A stretch of DNA of 64,000 bases from Alphaproteobacteria bacterium (GCA_026225415.1 JAMFSS010000003.1:62001-126000); one strand, 5' to 3'; positions 1-9,057 are shown, counted from the stretch's first letter. Made by a program: numbers and translations. Notes: generated by a model not told the origin, from the letters alone.

Positions 1-306
1 CACAGAGGCAAGTTTGACCAGCATAGGCAGATTAACGCCCGCCAAAACCACCGCGTTGCCGGACGGCATCGAGGCGATCGCCAGATTGCTGGGGGTGCCG
101 CCGAACATATCAACCAGCAAAATAACGCCTTTGCCGGTGTTAGTCTGGCGTATGGCCGCCAGGATTTGGTCGCGGCATGCGCCCATATCATCATGCGGGT
201 GGATGCTGATGGCTGTCGCCTGTTGTTGCGGGCCGACAATGCCGTTTAATGCCGTAAGCAATTCGGCGCCGATATTTTCGTGGGTAACAAGAACCATTCC
301 GATCAT
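1..306 (-). CDS. PTS system mannose-type EIIA component (partial, C-terminus beyond window)
   Basis: The leftward frame starts MIGMVLVTHENIG and continues with LLVDMFGGTPSNLA, both typical of the mannose-family EIIA (PF03610). The His of VTHENIG (residue 9) is the expected phosphorylation site. The gene runs off the left edge after about 102 residues. It lies 11 bp downstream of rapZ and hprK on the same strand, the usual alphaproteobacterial PTS-Ntr arrangement, where EIIA and HPr form a regulatory phosphorelay rather than a sugar transporter. The start at 306 is an ATG with only a weak AGAAAG upstream; a second Met three codons on is possible. Confidence 0.88.
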   Translation of the reverse strand, partial: MIGMVLVTHENIGAELLTALNGIVGPQQQATAISIHPHDDMGACRDQILAAIRQTNTGKGVILLVDMFGGTPSNLAIASMPSGNAVVLAGVNLPMLVKLASV

Positions 307-317
307 ATTTTTTCTTT

Positions 318-1205
318 CTATATTTTGGTGGCGCGATCAACGTCGCGGTGGCCGACGCCAACCACATAATCGCCCGCTGCCAGCAATGTTGTCAGCTCTT
401 CCGCCACCATAACCGACCGGTGGCGTCCGCCGGTGCAACCGATGGCAATTGTCAGATAGCTTTTGCCTTCTTGCTGATAGCGCGGCAACAAAGGTAGCAG
501 AAATTGGGAAAGGTTATGCATAAAGCTGCTGTAATCGGGGTCTTTGCGGATGTAATCCACCACGGCTGCGTCGCGGCCTGTCAGCGGGCGCAGCGCTGCA
601 TCCCAATGGGGGTTGTTCAGGAAACGCGCATCGAAAATGAGATCGGCTTCGCGCGGCACGCCATGACGATAGGAAAATGATGTGATAAAGATTGTTAGTC
701 CCAGCGTGTGGTCGAAACGATAATAGCCCGCGATAAGGCGGCGCAGATCATGGATGGAGATAGAAGACGTGTCGATGACCTGATCGGCTTCGTTTTTCAG
801 ACCCCATAGCATTTCGCGTTCGTGTTTGATGCCGTCGGTCACGGGGCGGTCTATGGCAAGGGGATGGCGGCGGCGCGTTTCGGTAAAACGTTGTTGCAGG
901 GCATCGTCGGAGCAATCGAGGAACAGCAGGCTGACCTGTAAATCGGGTTTTTCCATCAGTAAATGATCGACGCGCAGAAGCTCATCGACCGAGAAATTGG
1001 CATTGCGCGTGTCGATGGCCACGGCCAGATGGCGGCCTGACAGAGCGGAATCTTCGACCAAGGCGGGTATCAGGCTGAGGCGCAGATTATCGACCGCTTC
1101 GTAGCCCAAATCTTCAAACACTTTCAACGCGGTTGACAGGCCCGCGCCCGACATGCCGGACAGGATGACAACGCGGCGTTTGGCGGGTGAAGTGGGGTCA
1201 GTCAT
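318..1205 (-). CDS. rapZ: RNase adapter protein RapZ (P-loop protein)
   Basis: A 295-residue RapZ/YvcJ-family protein of normal length. The N-terminal P-loop region reads SGMSGAGLSTALKVFEDLGY, followed by the typical DNL and, further on, LLFLDCSDDALQQRF and the C-terminal IAIGCTGGRHRSV. In Enterobacteria RapZ delivers sRNAs to RNase E and senses an amino-sugar precursor; in Alphaproteobacteria the role is less defined but the gene travels with PTS-Ntr. The Walker A lysine is replaced by leucine (GLS instead of GKS), read directly from the CTG codon. The ATG overlaps the hprK stop by 8 bp, implying translational coupling. Confidence 0.93.
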   Translation of the reverse strand: MTDPTSPAKRRVVILSGMSGAGLSTALKVFEDLGYEAVDNLRLSLIPALVEDSALSGRHLAVAIDTRNANFSVDELLRVDHLLMEKPDLQVSLLFLDCSDDALQQRFTETRRRHPLAIDRPVTDGIKHEREMLWGLKNEADQVIDTSSISIHDLRRLIAGYYRFDHTLGLTIFITSFSYRHGVPREADLIFDARFLNNPHWDAALRPLTGRDAAVVDYIRKDPDYSSFMHNLSQFLLPLLPRYQQEGKSYLTIAIGCTGGRHRSVMVAEELTTLLAAGDYVVGVGHRDVDRATKI

Positions 1206-1620
1206 CCATTCTCTTATGTTTTAAGAAAGCGCGAATTTTGGCTGGTGTCGATGCCGCGAATGAGGGCAGCCTAAGCTGTGGCACAGGATGGTCAAGCAGT
1301 AAAATACTGGATTTTTCCGGCAGGCGTTCCAGCTTTTCATCCAAAACCGCCAGATCGACGCATAGCGCGACGGCAACGGGCGCGATAAAGGGCAGGTACA
1401 TCAAGCCGATATGGCGCATTTCCATTAAACCTGCCAGGCTTGTCGCCGGTGCGGCCATCAGATGATTGCCTGTGCAATGCAGCAAAACCTGGTCATCGGC
1501 CACCAAAATCGCGCCTTCGTCGATCAGGCGTAGCGCAAGGTCGGATTTGCCCGTTCCAGCCGCCCCCATCAGCACAACGGCCTGTTGATCGATTGCGATG
1601 CAGGTGGCGTGCAGGAGCAT
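1198..1620 (-). CDS. hprK: HPr kinase/phosphorylase, short alphaproteobacterial form
   Basis: A 140-residue protein that matches only the C-terminal catalytic domain of Gram-positive HprK, as is usual in Alphaproteobacteria. The Walker A is MGAAGTGKSDLALRL near residue 18, followed by LVADDQVLL. It phosphorylates and dephosphorylates HPr on serine and so tunes the PTS-Ntr relay. It is first in the visible leftward run hprK-rapZ-EIIA. A sensor kinase/regulator pair such as ChvG/ChvI often precedes it elsewhere, but here a divergent SurA-like gene lies 95 bp away. Confidence 0.92.
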   Translation of the reverse strand: MLLHATCIAIDQQAVVLMGAAGTGKSDLALRLIDEGAILVADDQVLLHCTGNHLMAAPATSLAGLMEMRHIGLMYLPFIAPVAVALCVDLAVLDEKLERLPEKSSILLLDHPVPQLRLPSFAASTPAKIRAFLKHKRMDD

Positions 1621-1715
1621 GGTTCGGGGTTCCGCAGAATTATGCTATGGAATAAGAATCAGTTGAATTATAAGCTGTTCTTCCCCACGCCTCAAACCCC
1701 CAACCAAGCGCATCC

Positions 1716-2996
1716 ATGAAACGTCTTTTCGCATCGCTTTTTGTTTTGAGTTTGGCAACGCAGCCGGTTCTGGCAGGGAATGTCCCGCGCAGCGCACCCG
1801 CCCCCGCGCATGAATTCGGGCAGACACAGATTGTGGCCGTGGTGAATGACAGCGTTATCACCACAACCGATCTGGCACAGCGTATCCGGTTGACGATTTT
1901 GTCTTCGGGCATGCCGGACAGCGCCGACGTGCGCGTTCATCTGGTGCCGCAGATTTTGCGCGGGTTGATTGACGAACAATTACAGATGCAGGAAGCCAAG
2001 CGTCTGGATTTAAGCGTGACCAAAGACGAAATCGCCAAGGCGTTGGACAAGATCGCGCATGACAATCATATTCCGGGCGATATGAAGGAATATGTTGAAT
2101 CACACGGCGGCTCCGCCGATGCGTTGGAAGCGCAGATCAAGGCCGGATTATTATGGAACAAGGTGGTGCAGCATGAATTGCGCCCCAAGGTTGATGTTGG
2201 CGATGATGAAATTGATGCAGCAGTCGCGCGGATTCATGCCGATGCGGGCAAGGAAGAATATCTGGTCAGCGAAATTCTGTTGACCGTCGATAACCCGAAA
2301 GACGATGAACAGGTGCATCAGGTCGCCGAAAATCTGGTGCGCCAGATTAAGGGCGGTGCCAATTTTTCCGCCGTGGCGCGGCAATTTTCCCAAGGATCGG
2401 GTGCGGCGCAGGGTGGCGATATCGGCTGGATCCAGCAAGGGCAATTATCGGCCGAGTTGAACAAGGCTTTGGTGGGTGCCGAGGCCGGGCAGATTTTGCA
2501 ACCCATCCGTACATCGAATGGCTATCACATTTTGGGGATACGTGAAAAACGCACCGTGACAATGGGCGATGCGGATAAAGCCAGCGTCAATCTGATGCAG
2601 GTGTTTCATCCCTACGGCAAAGACAAAGATGCCGTGACGCATGAAGCGCCGCGCGTGAAGGCTGCCATGAAATCATGCGCGACACTGGACGCCGATGTGT
2701 CGGGTTTTGCCGGATGGAAGGTGATGAAGCTGGGGGATATTATGCCGGCCAAGGCGCCGCCGATGATTGCGTCGAAACTTTCGGGTCTGCAAACGGGGCA
2801 AGTCAGCGATGTGCTTTCTGCCGACAAGGGCGCGATTATTTTGATGGTGTGTAGCCGTAATGAAGGCGGCGATGTGGATCGTGATGCGATTTTACATTCG
2901 ATCGGTACGGAGAAGTTGGAATTGCAGGCGCGGCGGTTGTTGAGCGATTTGCGTCGTGCGGCTTATTTGGATGTCAGGATTGGGAAAGATTCTTAA
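1716..2996 (+). CDS. surA: SurA-like periplasmic peptidyl-prolyl isomerase/chaperone
   Basis: A 426-residue exported protein. Residues 1-20 form a signal peptide ending in PVLAG. The SurA N-terminal domain follows (IVAVVNDSVITTTDLAQRI, then LIDEQLQMQEAKR), and a parvulin domain spans about 180-280, with VSEILL, FSQGSGAAQGGDIGWI and SNGYHILGI. A second, degraded parvulin-like segment follows to the C-terminus. Such proteins escort unfolded outer-membrane proteins to the BAM complex, whose BamA is also in this window. The gene is divergent from hprK and converges with a TPR/glycosyltransferase gene, overlapping its end by 23 bp. Confidence 0.88.
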   Translation: MKRLFASLFVLSLATQPVLAGNVPRSAPAPAHEFGQTQIVAVVNDSVITTTDLAQRIRLTILSSGMPDSADVRVHLVPQILRGLIDEQLQMQEAKRLDLSVTKDEIAKALDKIAHDNHIPGDMKEYVESHGGSADALEAQIKAGLLWNKVVQHELRPKVDVGDDEIDAAVARIHADAGKEEYLVSEILLTVDNPKDDEQVHQVAENLVRQIKGGANFSAVARQFSQGSGAAQGGDIGWIQQGQLSAELNKALVGAEAGQILQPIRTSNGYHILGIREKRTVTMGDADKASVNLMQVFHPYGKDKDAVTHEAPRVKAAMKSCATLDADVSGFAGWKVMKLGDIMPAKAPPMIASKLSGLQTGQVSDVLSADKGAIILMVCSRNEGGDVDRDAILHSIGTEKLELQARRLLSDLRRAAYLDVRIGKDS

Positions 2997-4782
2997 TTAA
3001 TTCTGACTTTACTTCCTGAATAACCGAAACCCAATCGGTTGGTTTGGGTTGGCGGAACAGGCGCATCGTGGGGTACCATGGGCTGTCGGAACGCCCGGTC
3101 AACCAGCGCCAATCGGGTGCGAAGGGCAATAAAACCCAAACCTGTTTGCCCATGCCGCCTGCCAGATGCGCGGTTGCCGTGTCGCAGGTGATGATCAAAT
3201 CCATCTGGTTGATGAAACGCGACGCAGTCGCAAAATTATTCAGATGCGGCACCAGATTTTCGATGGGGTATTGCGGCAGCAACGCGGCATCGCCAATTTT
3301 CAGGTCGCGGTTGAAATTATAAAATTGCACGCCGGGCGTTGTGAAAAGTTCGACGAAAAGGGGCAAAGGAATTGACCGTTTGGCGTCGGCCAGATGTAAC
3401 GGGCTTCCGCCCCATACCACGCCTATCTTAAAACCACCATCAGGTAGATTTGTGGGGAGTAGTTTTGCGGCTTCATCGGGCGGCAGAAGGGGCAGATAGG
3501 GTGTGCGGTTCGGTAAATTTTCTAATGTGACGCCAAGACGGTGCGGCAGATCGAAGGACGAACAAAAATAATCGCAAGCCGGTGCAGGGCCATTATGAAT
3601 GATAACTTCATCCGCACCCGAACAACCGCGCAAATAGGGTTCAAGGACTTTGTGGACAGAGAAAATGACGCGCGCGCCTTGCGCTTTTACCAAAGGCAGA
3701 AAACGCGCCATCATCAAGGTATCGCCATAGCCTTGTTCGTCGCAGACCAGCAAAGTTTTGCCGTTCAGATTTTCACCTTTCCATAACGGAAAGGGCATGG
3801 CGGGGCGTTTAAGCGCCGCGATTTCTTTAACGCGCGAACGGTAACGCGCAAAACCGCGTTTGTAATCGCCACGCAGAAGCTCAATCAGCGATAAATGCCA
3901 ATGACGGTTGCCATACTCATCTTCATTGACCTCGCGCGTTTCTTCGTCGATGATTTTTTGTCCGGCTTTGTCGACCGCTTGTAAAAATGTCTGATGCGCT
4001 TCTTCCAGCCGGTTCAACGACTGGTAACTTTGCGCCAGATTGTCCCAGATATCGACGCGTTCTGGTTTGAGCGTAAGGGCGCGTTGATAGGCTGTAACCG
4101 CTTCGCCGTCGCGGTTCAGGCGGTTAAGCGCGACGCCCAACCCGAACCATGTGAAATGATTGGTTGGGTCGAGCGCAGTTGCGCGTAATCCTGCGCGGTA
4201 TGACGCTTCATAATCCTTAAGCGCTTCGGTGACATTGCAAAGTGTCAGCCACGCTTGCGCATCATCGGGATGTAATACAGTGGCTTCTTTGGCCAAACGC
4301 CCCGCCTCGTCATAATTTTTTTCATGCACCAACGACAGAACCAGATTGTTGTATGCCTCGGTATGATGCGGGTCGATGCGTAACGCCGCGCGATATTCGG
4401 TCATCGCGCCATGCCAATCATCTGTCGCGCGCAGGGCGTTGGCGTAATTGTAACGGAATTGCGCCTTGTCGGGTTGCAGCGTGACGGCGCGTGCCAGCGA
4501 TGCAACGGCCTGGGGTAAATTCTGTGCGGCCATAAGAATGGTACCCAGATGAAAACGTAACAGGCCAGAAAAAGGATCAAGCGCGACGGCCTTGTTCACC
4601 CATTCTATCGCCTCATCATATTTGCCAAAAGATGCCAGTGTTACGCCCAGCAAGGCACAGGCATCGGCATGATCGGGATGCGCCGCGATAAGGGTGCGGT
4701 ATTGTTGTTCCGCCTGCGCCAGATTGCCGGATTGATGCGCCTGCAACGCTTGGGCAAGAATATGCTCTGACGCCGCCGCCAT
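2974..4782 (-). CDS. TPR protein with C-terminal glycosyltransferase domain
   Basis: A 602-residue protein. The ATG at 4782 shares its A with the pyk TAA stop (TAATG), so translation is probably coupled; the longer open frame upstream only shadows pyk. The first ~330 residues are TPR units (for example AYNNLVLSLVHEKNYDEAGR and HFTWFGLGVALNRLNRDGEA). The C-terminal ~250 residues resemble GT9/GT41-like glycosyltransferases seen fused to TPRs (LLVCDEQGYGDTLMMARFLP, IGVVWGGSP, MDLIITCDTATAHLAGGMGK). It is the last gene of an operon that begins with flagellar export genes, so flagellin or surface-protein glycosylation is possible but unproven. Confidence 0.8.
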   Translation of the reverse strand: MAAASEHILAQALQAHQSGNLAQAEQQYRTLIAAHPDHADACALLGVTLASFGKYDEAIEWVNKAVALDPFSGLLRFHLGTILMAAQNLPQAVASLARAVTLQPDKAQFRYNYANALRATDDWHGAMTEYRAALRIDPHHTEAYNNLVLSLVHEKNYDEAGRLAKEATVLHPDDAQAWLTLCNVTEALKDYEASYRAGLRATALDPTNHFTWFGLGVALNRLNRDGEAVTAYQRALTLKPERVDIWDNLAQSYQSLNRLEEAHQTFLQAVDKAGQKIIDEETREVNEDEYGNRHWHLSLIELLRGDYKRGFARYRSRVKEIAALKRPAMPFPLWKGENLNGKTLLVCDEQGYGDTLMMARFLPLVKAQGARVIFSVHKVLEPYLRGCSGADEVIIHNGPAPACDYFCSSFDLPHRLGVTLENLPNRTPYLPLLPPDEAAKLLPTNLPDGGFKIGVVWGGSPLHLADAKRSIPLPLFVELFTTPGVQFYNFNRDLKIGDAALLPQYPIENLVPHLNNFATASRFINQMDLIITCDTATAHLAGGMGKQVWVLLPFAPDWRWLTGRSDSPWYPTMRLFRQPKPTDWVSVIQEVKSELIKNLSQS

Positions 4783-6203
4783 TATTCCTCGACGACTGCG
4801 ATGCGCAGGCTGTTGGTGCTGCCTGAATGGCCAAAGGGAACGCCTGCCGTGATGATGATGGATTGGCCGACATCGGCGAGCTTGTCGCGATAGGCGATAT
4901 CGGTGGCTTTTTCGACCATCTCGCCAAAGGATGAAATATCCTGGGTATGAACGGCATGAACGCCGAAAGAAAGTGTCAGGCGACGCGCGGTTTCGATTTT
5001 CGATGTCAGGCATAAAATGGGCACTTCGGGCCGTTCGCGTGCGGCGCGCAATGTGGTGGAACCCGATGTTGTGTAGGTCGCAATGGCAACCGCGCCGATT
5101 GTTTCCGCCACCTGTTTGGCGGCCGCGGTTATCGCGTCGGCAGCCGTGTTTTGCGGGTCTTGATGTTGCGCCACAAGGCCGGTGTGATAGGTGGGGTCTT
5201 CTTGCGTGTGGGTTGCTATGCGGTTCATCATGGCGACCGCTTCGACCGGATATTGGCCGCTGGCGCTTTCTGCCGATAACATAATCGCGTCCGCGCCGTC
5301 ATAAACGGCGGTCGCAACGTCTGATGCTTCGGCGCGTGTAGGGGTTGGCGCCGTTATCATGGATTCCAGCATTTGTGTCGCGACGATAACCGGTTTGCCG
5401 ACGCGGCGCGCTTCGCGCACGATCAATTTTTGCAAACGCGGCACATCTTCGGGCGGCATTTCCACACCCAGATCGCCACGCGCGACCATAAACCCGTCGG
5501 CCTGTTCCAATATCGGCAACAGGTTTTGAATCGCCGATGGTTTTTCCAGCTTGGCCAATATGGCGGCGCGGGTGCCGATAAGGGCGCGCGCTTCGATAAT
5601 ATCTTCGGCGCGTTGCACGAACGACAGCCCAATCCAATCAACGCCCATATCCAATGCAGCAGTCAGATCGGCGTGGTCTTTGGGCGTAAGCGGCGACAAA
5701 GGCAGGATAACATCGGGCACATTCACGCCCTTGCGGTCGGATAATTTACTGCCCGCGATCAATACAGTTTCGGCGAAATCCGCGCCGCATTTGGTGACGC
5801 GCATGCGCAGCTTGCCATCATCCAGCAACAAATTGCTGCCGACCACCAGCGCCGCAAAAATTTCGGGATGGGGCAATTGCACGCGTTTGTCGTCGCCCAT
5901 TGTGGGGTCGAGGTCGAAGCGGAATGTCTGGCCTTCTTTTAAGGTGACAACGCCACCGGCAAAAGTACCGACGCGCAATTTGGGCCCTTGCAGATCGGCC
6001 AGAATGGGGATGGGACGGTTGGTTTCTTTTTCAATTTCGCGAATGGCCAACAGGCGCGCGCGGTGGTCGGCGTGTGTGCCGTGACTGAAATTCAAACGGA
6101 ACATATCGGCGCCCGCATCGAATAAGGCGCGGATTTGCTCTTTGGTCGATGAAGCAGGCCCCAGCGTGGCGACGATTTTGGTCTGGCGTTTGAAATGATT
6201 CAT
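4782..6203 (-). CDS. pyk: Pyruvate kinase
   Basis: A 473-residue pyruvate kinase converting phosphoenolpyruvate and ADP to pyruvate and ATP. Visible motifs are KIVATLGPAS at the N-terminus, FRLNFSHG, ADLQGPKLRVG, the active-site LAKLEKPSAI with its catalytic lysine, VARGDLGVE and VATQMLESM. The ATG at 6203 again sits in a TAATG overlap with the stop of the upstream lipoprotein gene; a start four codons further upstream would lie inside that gene. Its place behind flhB and a lipoprotein is unusual for a glycolytic gene and may only reflect operon drift. Confidence 0.96.
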   Translation of the reverse strand: MNHFKRQTKIVATLGPASSTKEQIRALFDAGADMFRLNFSHGTHADHRARLLAIREIEKETNRPIPILADLQGPKLRVGTFAGGVVTLKEGQTFRFDLDPTMGDDKRVQLPHPEIFAALVVGSNLLLDDGKLRMRVTKCGADFAETVLIAGSKLSDRKGVNVPDVILPLSPLTPKDHADLTAALDMGVDWIGLSFVQRAEDIIEARALIGTRAAILAKLEKPSAIQNLLPILEQADGFMVARGDLGVEMPPEDVPRLQKLIVREARRVGKPVIVATQMLESMITAPTPTRAEASDVATAVYDGADAIMLSAESASGQYPVEAVAMMNRIATHTQEDPTYHTGLVAQHQDPQNTAADAITAAAKQVAETIGAVAIATYTTSGSTTLRAARERPEVPILCLTSKIETARRLTLSFGVHAVHTQDISSFGEMVEKATDIAYRDKLADVGQSIIITAGVPFGHSGSTNSLRIAVVEE

Positions 6204-6616
6204 TATTGGAAACACAAAAATTGACAGGATGAAGTGGTGGTCACGGCACCGCCACAGGTACGATAGCAGGAATTATAGGGATGTTCGCAGTCAGCAAGAC
6301 AGGCTTTTTTGGCATTGTTGCAGGATTGCGGATGTTCAAAATCGCTGGGGAACATGTCGATGGGGGCGTGGGTGGCGTAACGGTCGCGGGCATAGGTGTC
6401 GTAGTCGTGCTGTGCCTGAATTTGTACCTGATTGTAACAGGCGCGGTAATCAAGGTCGCAGCTCTGAGCGCAGAAATCGCGCGCCTGTGCGCATTGGATG
6501 CTGCACATGCGGCCACCCGGCGTTTCCGGTTGCACATAGGCTGTGGCATGTTCCGTTGTGTTCGCGCCGCCGCATGACGCGACAAACAGGATGAGGAGGA
6601 GAGCGAGGGCGCGCAT
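6203..6616 (-). CDS. Cys-rich lipoprotein with mirrored CX3C motifs
   Basis: A 137-residue predicted lipoprotein: signal MRALALLLILFVASC with the lipobox Cys at 15. Twelve further cysteines lie at 38, 42, 49, 53, 60 and at 99, 106, 110, 117, 121, 131, 135. Five of the pairs are CX3C. The first block has steps +4,+7,+4,+7 and the second +7,+4,+7,+4, a mirror image fitting two antiparallel helices joined by disulfides. No known family is recognised. It starts 4 bp after flhB and overlaps pyk. A longer frame starting upstream would cover the flhB end and is not preferred. Confidence 0.75.
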   Translation of the reverse strand: MRALALLLILFVASCGGANTTEHATAYVQPETPGGRMCSIQCAQARDFCAQSCDLDYRACYNQVQIQAQHDYDTYARDRYATHAPIDMFPSDFEHPQSCNNAKKACLADCEHPYNSCYRTCGGAVTTTSSCQFLCFQ

Positions 6617-6620
6617 AGGA

Positions 6621-7691
6621 TCAGAACATCCTTTTCTTGAGCTTGTAGACATAAGAGATAACTTCGGCGACAGCCCGATAATGCTGGGTTGGGATGGACT
6701 GGTCAATCTCTACTGTATCATACAAGGCGCGCGCCAAAGGCGGGTTGCTGACCAACGGCACGCGGTTTTCGGATGCGATATCGCGGATACGCTCGGCTAT
6801 CAGATTAATGCCCTTGGCGACGACGATAGGCGCGGACATTTTGTTGTTATCATATTGCAAGGCGATGGCATAATGGGTCGGGTTGGTGATAACCACATCG
6901 GCCTTGGGCACTTGCGACATCATACGTTTGCGGGCTTTGTCCATGCGCAATTGCCGCAGGCGCGATTTGATCATCGGATCGCCTTCCTGCTGCTTCATTT
7001 CGTCTTTGACCTCGGTTTTGGTCATGCGCAAATTGCGGATATATTGGAAGCGCGTGAAAAACAGATCGCCCGCCGCAATAACGGTAAAGGCCAACAACAT
7101 CATTTCGATCAGATGGATAACCTGTTTATCGACAAAACCAAGGATGCCGTCGAAGGCCATGCCGGTGAATCCGGGCGACGCAAGGCCAATAGGCGTTAAA
7201 ACGCTGAAAACAATAAAGCCAAGGAAAACCAGCTTGCCAAAGCTTTTGGCAAAATCGACCAGGGATTGCGTTGAAAAAAGCCGTTTCAAACCGCGGCTGG
7301 GCAGCAAACGCGACAGATCGGGTTGAAGCAGATCAAGCGCGAAGAAAAACCCGGTTTGCAGCATAACGCCGGCCACGCCCGCCGCCATCAACAGCAGAAA
7401 CGGAATACCCAAAGCAAAGGCGGATTTGACCGCGACTTGGGCGAACAAAGCCTGAATGTTATTGGCGTCCAGCTGAAAATCGGCGGCGTTTTCCAGAAGG
7501 CCGCGCAAAAAATCGGCCATTTGCGTGATGACGGACGGAATGACCCACCCCATCACGATAAGAATGCCTAACAACACGACCCATGTGGATGTTTCGCGGC
7601 TGACCGGGACTTGGCCATGTTCGCGGGCTTCGTCTAATCGTTTGCCGGAAGGGGCTTCGGTTTTTTGACTTTGATCATCGCCTTCTGCCAT
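6621..7691 (-). CDS. flhB: Flagellar export apparatus protein FlhB
   Basis: A 356-residue FlhB of normal length. The N-terminus is hydrophilic (SQKTEAPSGKRLDEAREHGQ) as usual. Four membrane segments follow, then the cytoplasmic domain with the self-cleaving motif NPTHYAIAL at about residue 269. FlhB switches the flagellar type III export gate from rod/hook to filament substrates. It follows fliQ and fliR on the same strand in the common alphaproteobacterial order. Confidence 0.96.
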   Translation of the reverse strand: MAEGDDQSQKTEAPSGKRLDEAREHGQVPVSRETSTWVVLLGILIVMGWVIPSVITQMADFLRGLLENAADFQLDANNIQALFAQVAVKSAFALGIPFLLLMAAGVAGVMLQTGFFFALDLLQPDLSRLLPSRGLKRLFSTQSLVDFAKSFGKLVFLGFIVFSVLTPIGLASPGFTGMAFDGILGFVDKQVIHLIEMMLLAFTVIAAGDLFFTRFQYIRNLRMTKTEVKDEMKQQEGDPMIKSRLRQLRMDKARKRMMSQVPKADVVITNPTHYAIALQYDNNKMSAPIVVAKGINLIAERIRDIASENRVPLVSNPPLARALYDTVEIDQSIPTQHYRAVAEVISYVYKLKKRMF

Positions 7692-7700
7692 GTGTAACTC

Positions 7701-8471
7701 TTACTGAAAAAAGTTAGACAGGGATTGATCGAAATAGCGCATCCAGAAACCAAGGATAAGCGATGTGGTCAGGCTGAACAAAGCCAACCCGCCCCAGATT
7801 TGTACCGGCATCGACAACATAAAAACCTGAATTTGCGGCAACAGACGTTGGATGATGCCAAGCGCGGTATAAAGCAGCAAGCCCATAATGATAAACGGCG
7901 CGGCCAGTTCGACGCCGATGATAAAGCTATGATTGACCGCATGGATAACGGTTTGCGCCATATCGCCGGTGGGTAACGTGCCGCCCGCCGGAAACACATC
8001 ATACAGCGCCAACATGCTGCGGATAAGGAAATGATCCATACCGGAAATGAAGATAAGCGCGAGCGCGGCGGTGCTGAGAAAGGCGCTGGGCAACGGGCTT
8101 TGTAGCGCCAGCGAAGGGTTGAGAACAGTGGCGTTCGACAGACCTGTCTGCATGCCGATAATCATGCCGGTCGATTCCAACGCGCTGATGGTCAGGCGCA
8201 CCAATGTGCCAAAGAAAAGCCCGACAATGATTTCATAGCTGATCAAACGTGCCAGCTCGGCCGGTGCCGCGGGCAGGGCAGGCAAACGCGGTAACAACGG
8301 CCCCATTAACAGCATGCTGATCAAACACGCAAAGATCATGCGCGTGCGCGGCGGCACATAATTTTCGCCGATACCCGGGAACAACGTGATAACCGCCCCG
8401 ATGCGCGACAAAATCATCAGGAACGCGAACACATGGCCGGACAGGAATTTGTCGATGGAATAGGAAACCAT
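7701..8471 (-). CDS. fliR: Flagellar biosynthetic protein FliR
   Basis: A 256-residue polytopic membrane protein with typical FliR segments: MILSRIGAVITLFPGIGE near the N-terminus, GLFFGTLVRLTISALESTGM in the middle, then PVQIWGGLALFSLTTSLIL. FliR joins FliP and FliQ in the helical core of the flagellar export gate. It lies 9 bp before flhB and 20 bp after fliQ, so the three are surely one transcription unit. Confidence 0.95.
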   Translation of the reverse strand: MVSYSIDKFLSGHVFAFLMILSRIGAVITLFPGIGENYVPPRTRMIFACLISMLLMGPLLPRLPALPAAPAELARLISYEIIVGLFFGTLVRLTISALESTGMIIGMQTGLSNATVLNPSLALQSPLPSAFLSTAALALIFISGMDHFLIRSMLALYDVFPAGGTLPTGDMAQTVIHAVNHSFIIGVELAAPFIIMGLLLYTALGIIQRLLPQIQVFMLSMPVQIWGGLALFSLTTSLILGFWMRYFDQSLSNFFQ

Positions 8472-8491
8472 GAGGCCTGAAACAGTTAGAG

Positions 8492-8770
8492 TTAGTCGTT
8501 TGCCTGGCCGATTTGCACGATGCGGTCGCTGAGGGTGTGGGTAAAGCCATCAAGAGTCGAAAGCATGAAAGGCAGCAACCAGATGGTCAGGCCGCAAATA
8601 ACGATCAGCTTGGGCACAAAGGTTAAGGCGGTTTCCTGAATCTGGGTCACGGTCTGGATCATCGACACGATAACGCCGACCAACAACCCCGCCAACATGA
8701 TGGGGCCGGTTAATTTAAGCATAACCGTGATGGCTTCGCGGCAGACTTCGATGACTTCGGCTTCATTCAT
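8492..8770 (-). CDS. fliQ: Flagellar biosynthetic protein FliQ
   Basis: A 92-residue two-helix membrane protein: MNEAEVIEVCREAI, a first helix LTGPIMLAGLLVGVIVSMIQ, the conserved TQIQETALTFVPKL, then a second helix. Length and motifs match FliQ of the flagellar export gate. The start at 8770 is chosen on family length; the frame can be extended upstream but only into Pro-rich non-coding-like sequence. FliP is not in the window. Confidence 0.95.
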   Translation of the reverse strand: MNEAEVIEVCREAITVMLKLTGPIMLAGLLVGVIVSMIQTVTQIQETALTFVPKLIVICGLTIWLLPFMLSTLDGFTHTLSDRIVQIGQAND

Positions 8771-8982
8771 GGGTTTTGGGCTTTTGGGTGGGCGTGGCGG
8801 GCAGCAGGGGCGCAGGCGCGTGGTTAACAGCAAACCTTATTCGCGGCACAGGGTCAAGTTTCTTTGTGAAATAAAGGGGTTTGGCGTTTTTTGCGCGGCG
8901 GTTTTTACCGCTTGCAATCGCGCGGCATACTTGTATTATCCGCGCCTGTTTACGGGGGATGGTTTCCATTCCCTTCTTGGAT

Positions 8983-9057
<75 letters not shown>

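Noticed and set aside
14-412. A 132-residue rightward frame at the left edge
   Set aside because: It is antisense to the EIIA and rapZ genes and has no family features.
4783-5013. A longer N-terminus for the TPR-glycosyltransferase
   Set aside because: The extra 77 residues overlap pyk and are Arg/His-rich nonsense in character; the TAATG start fits the operon.
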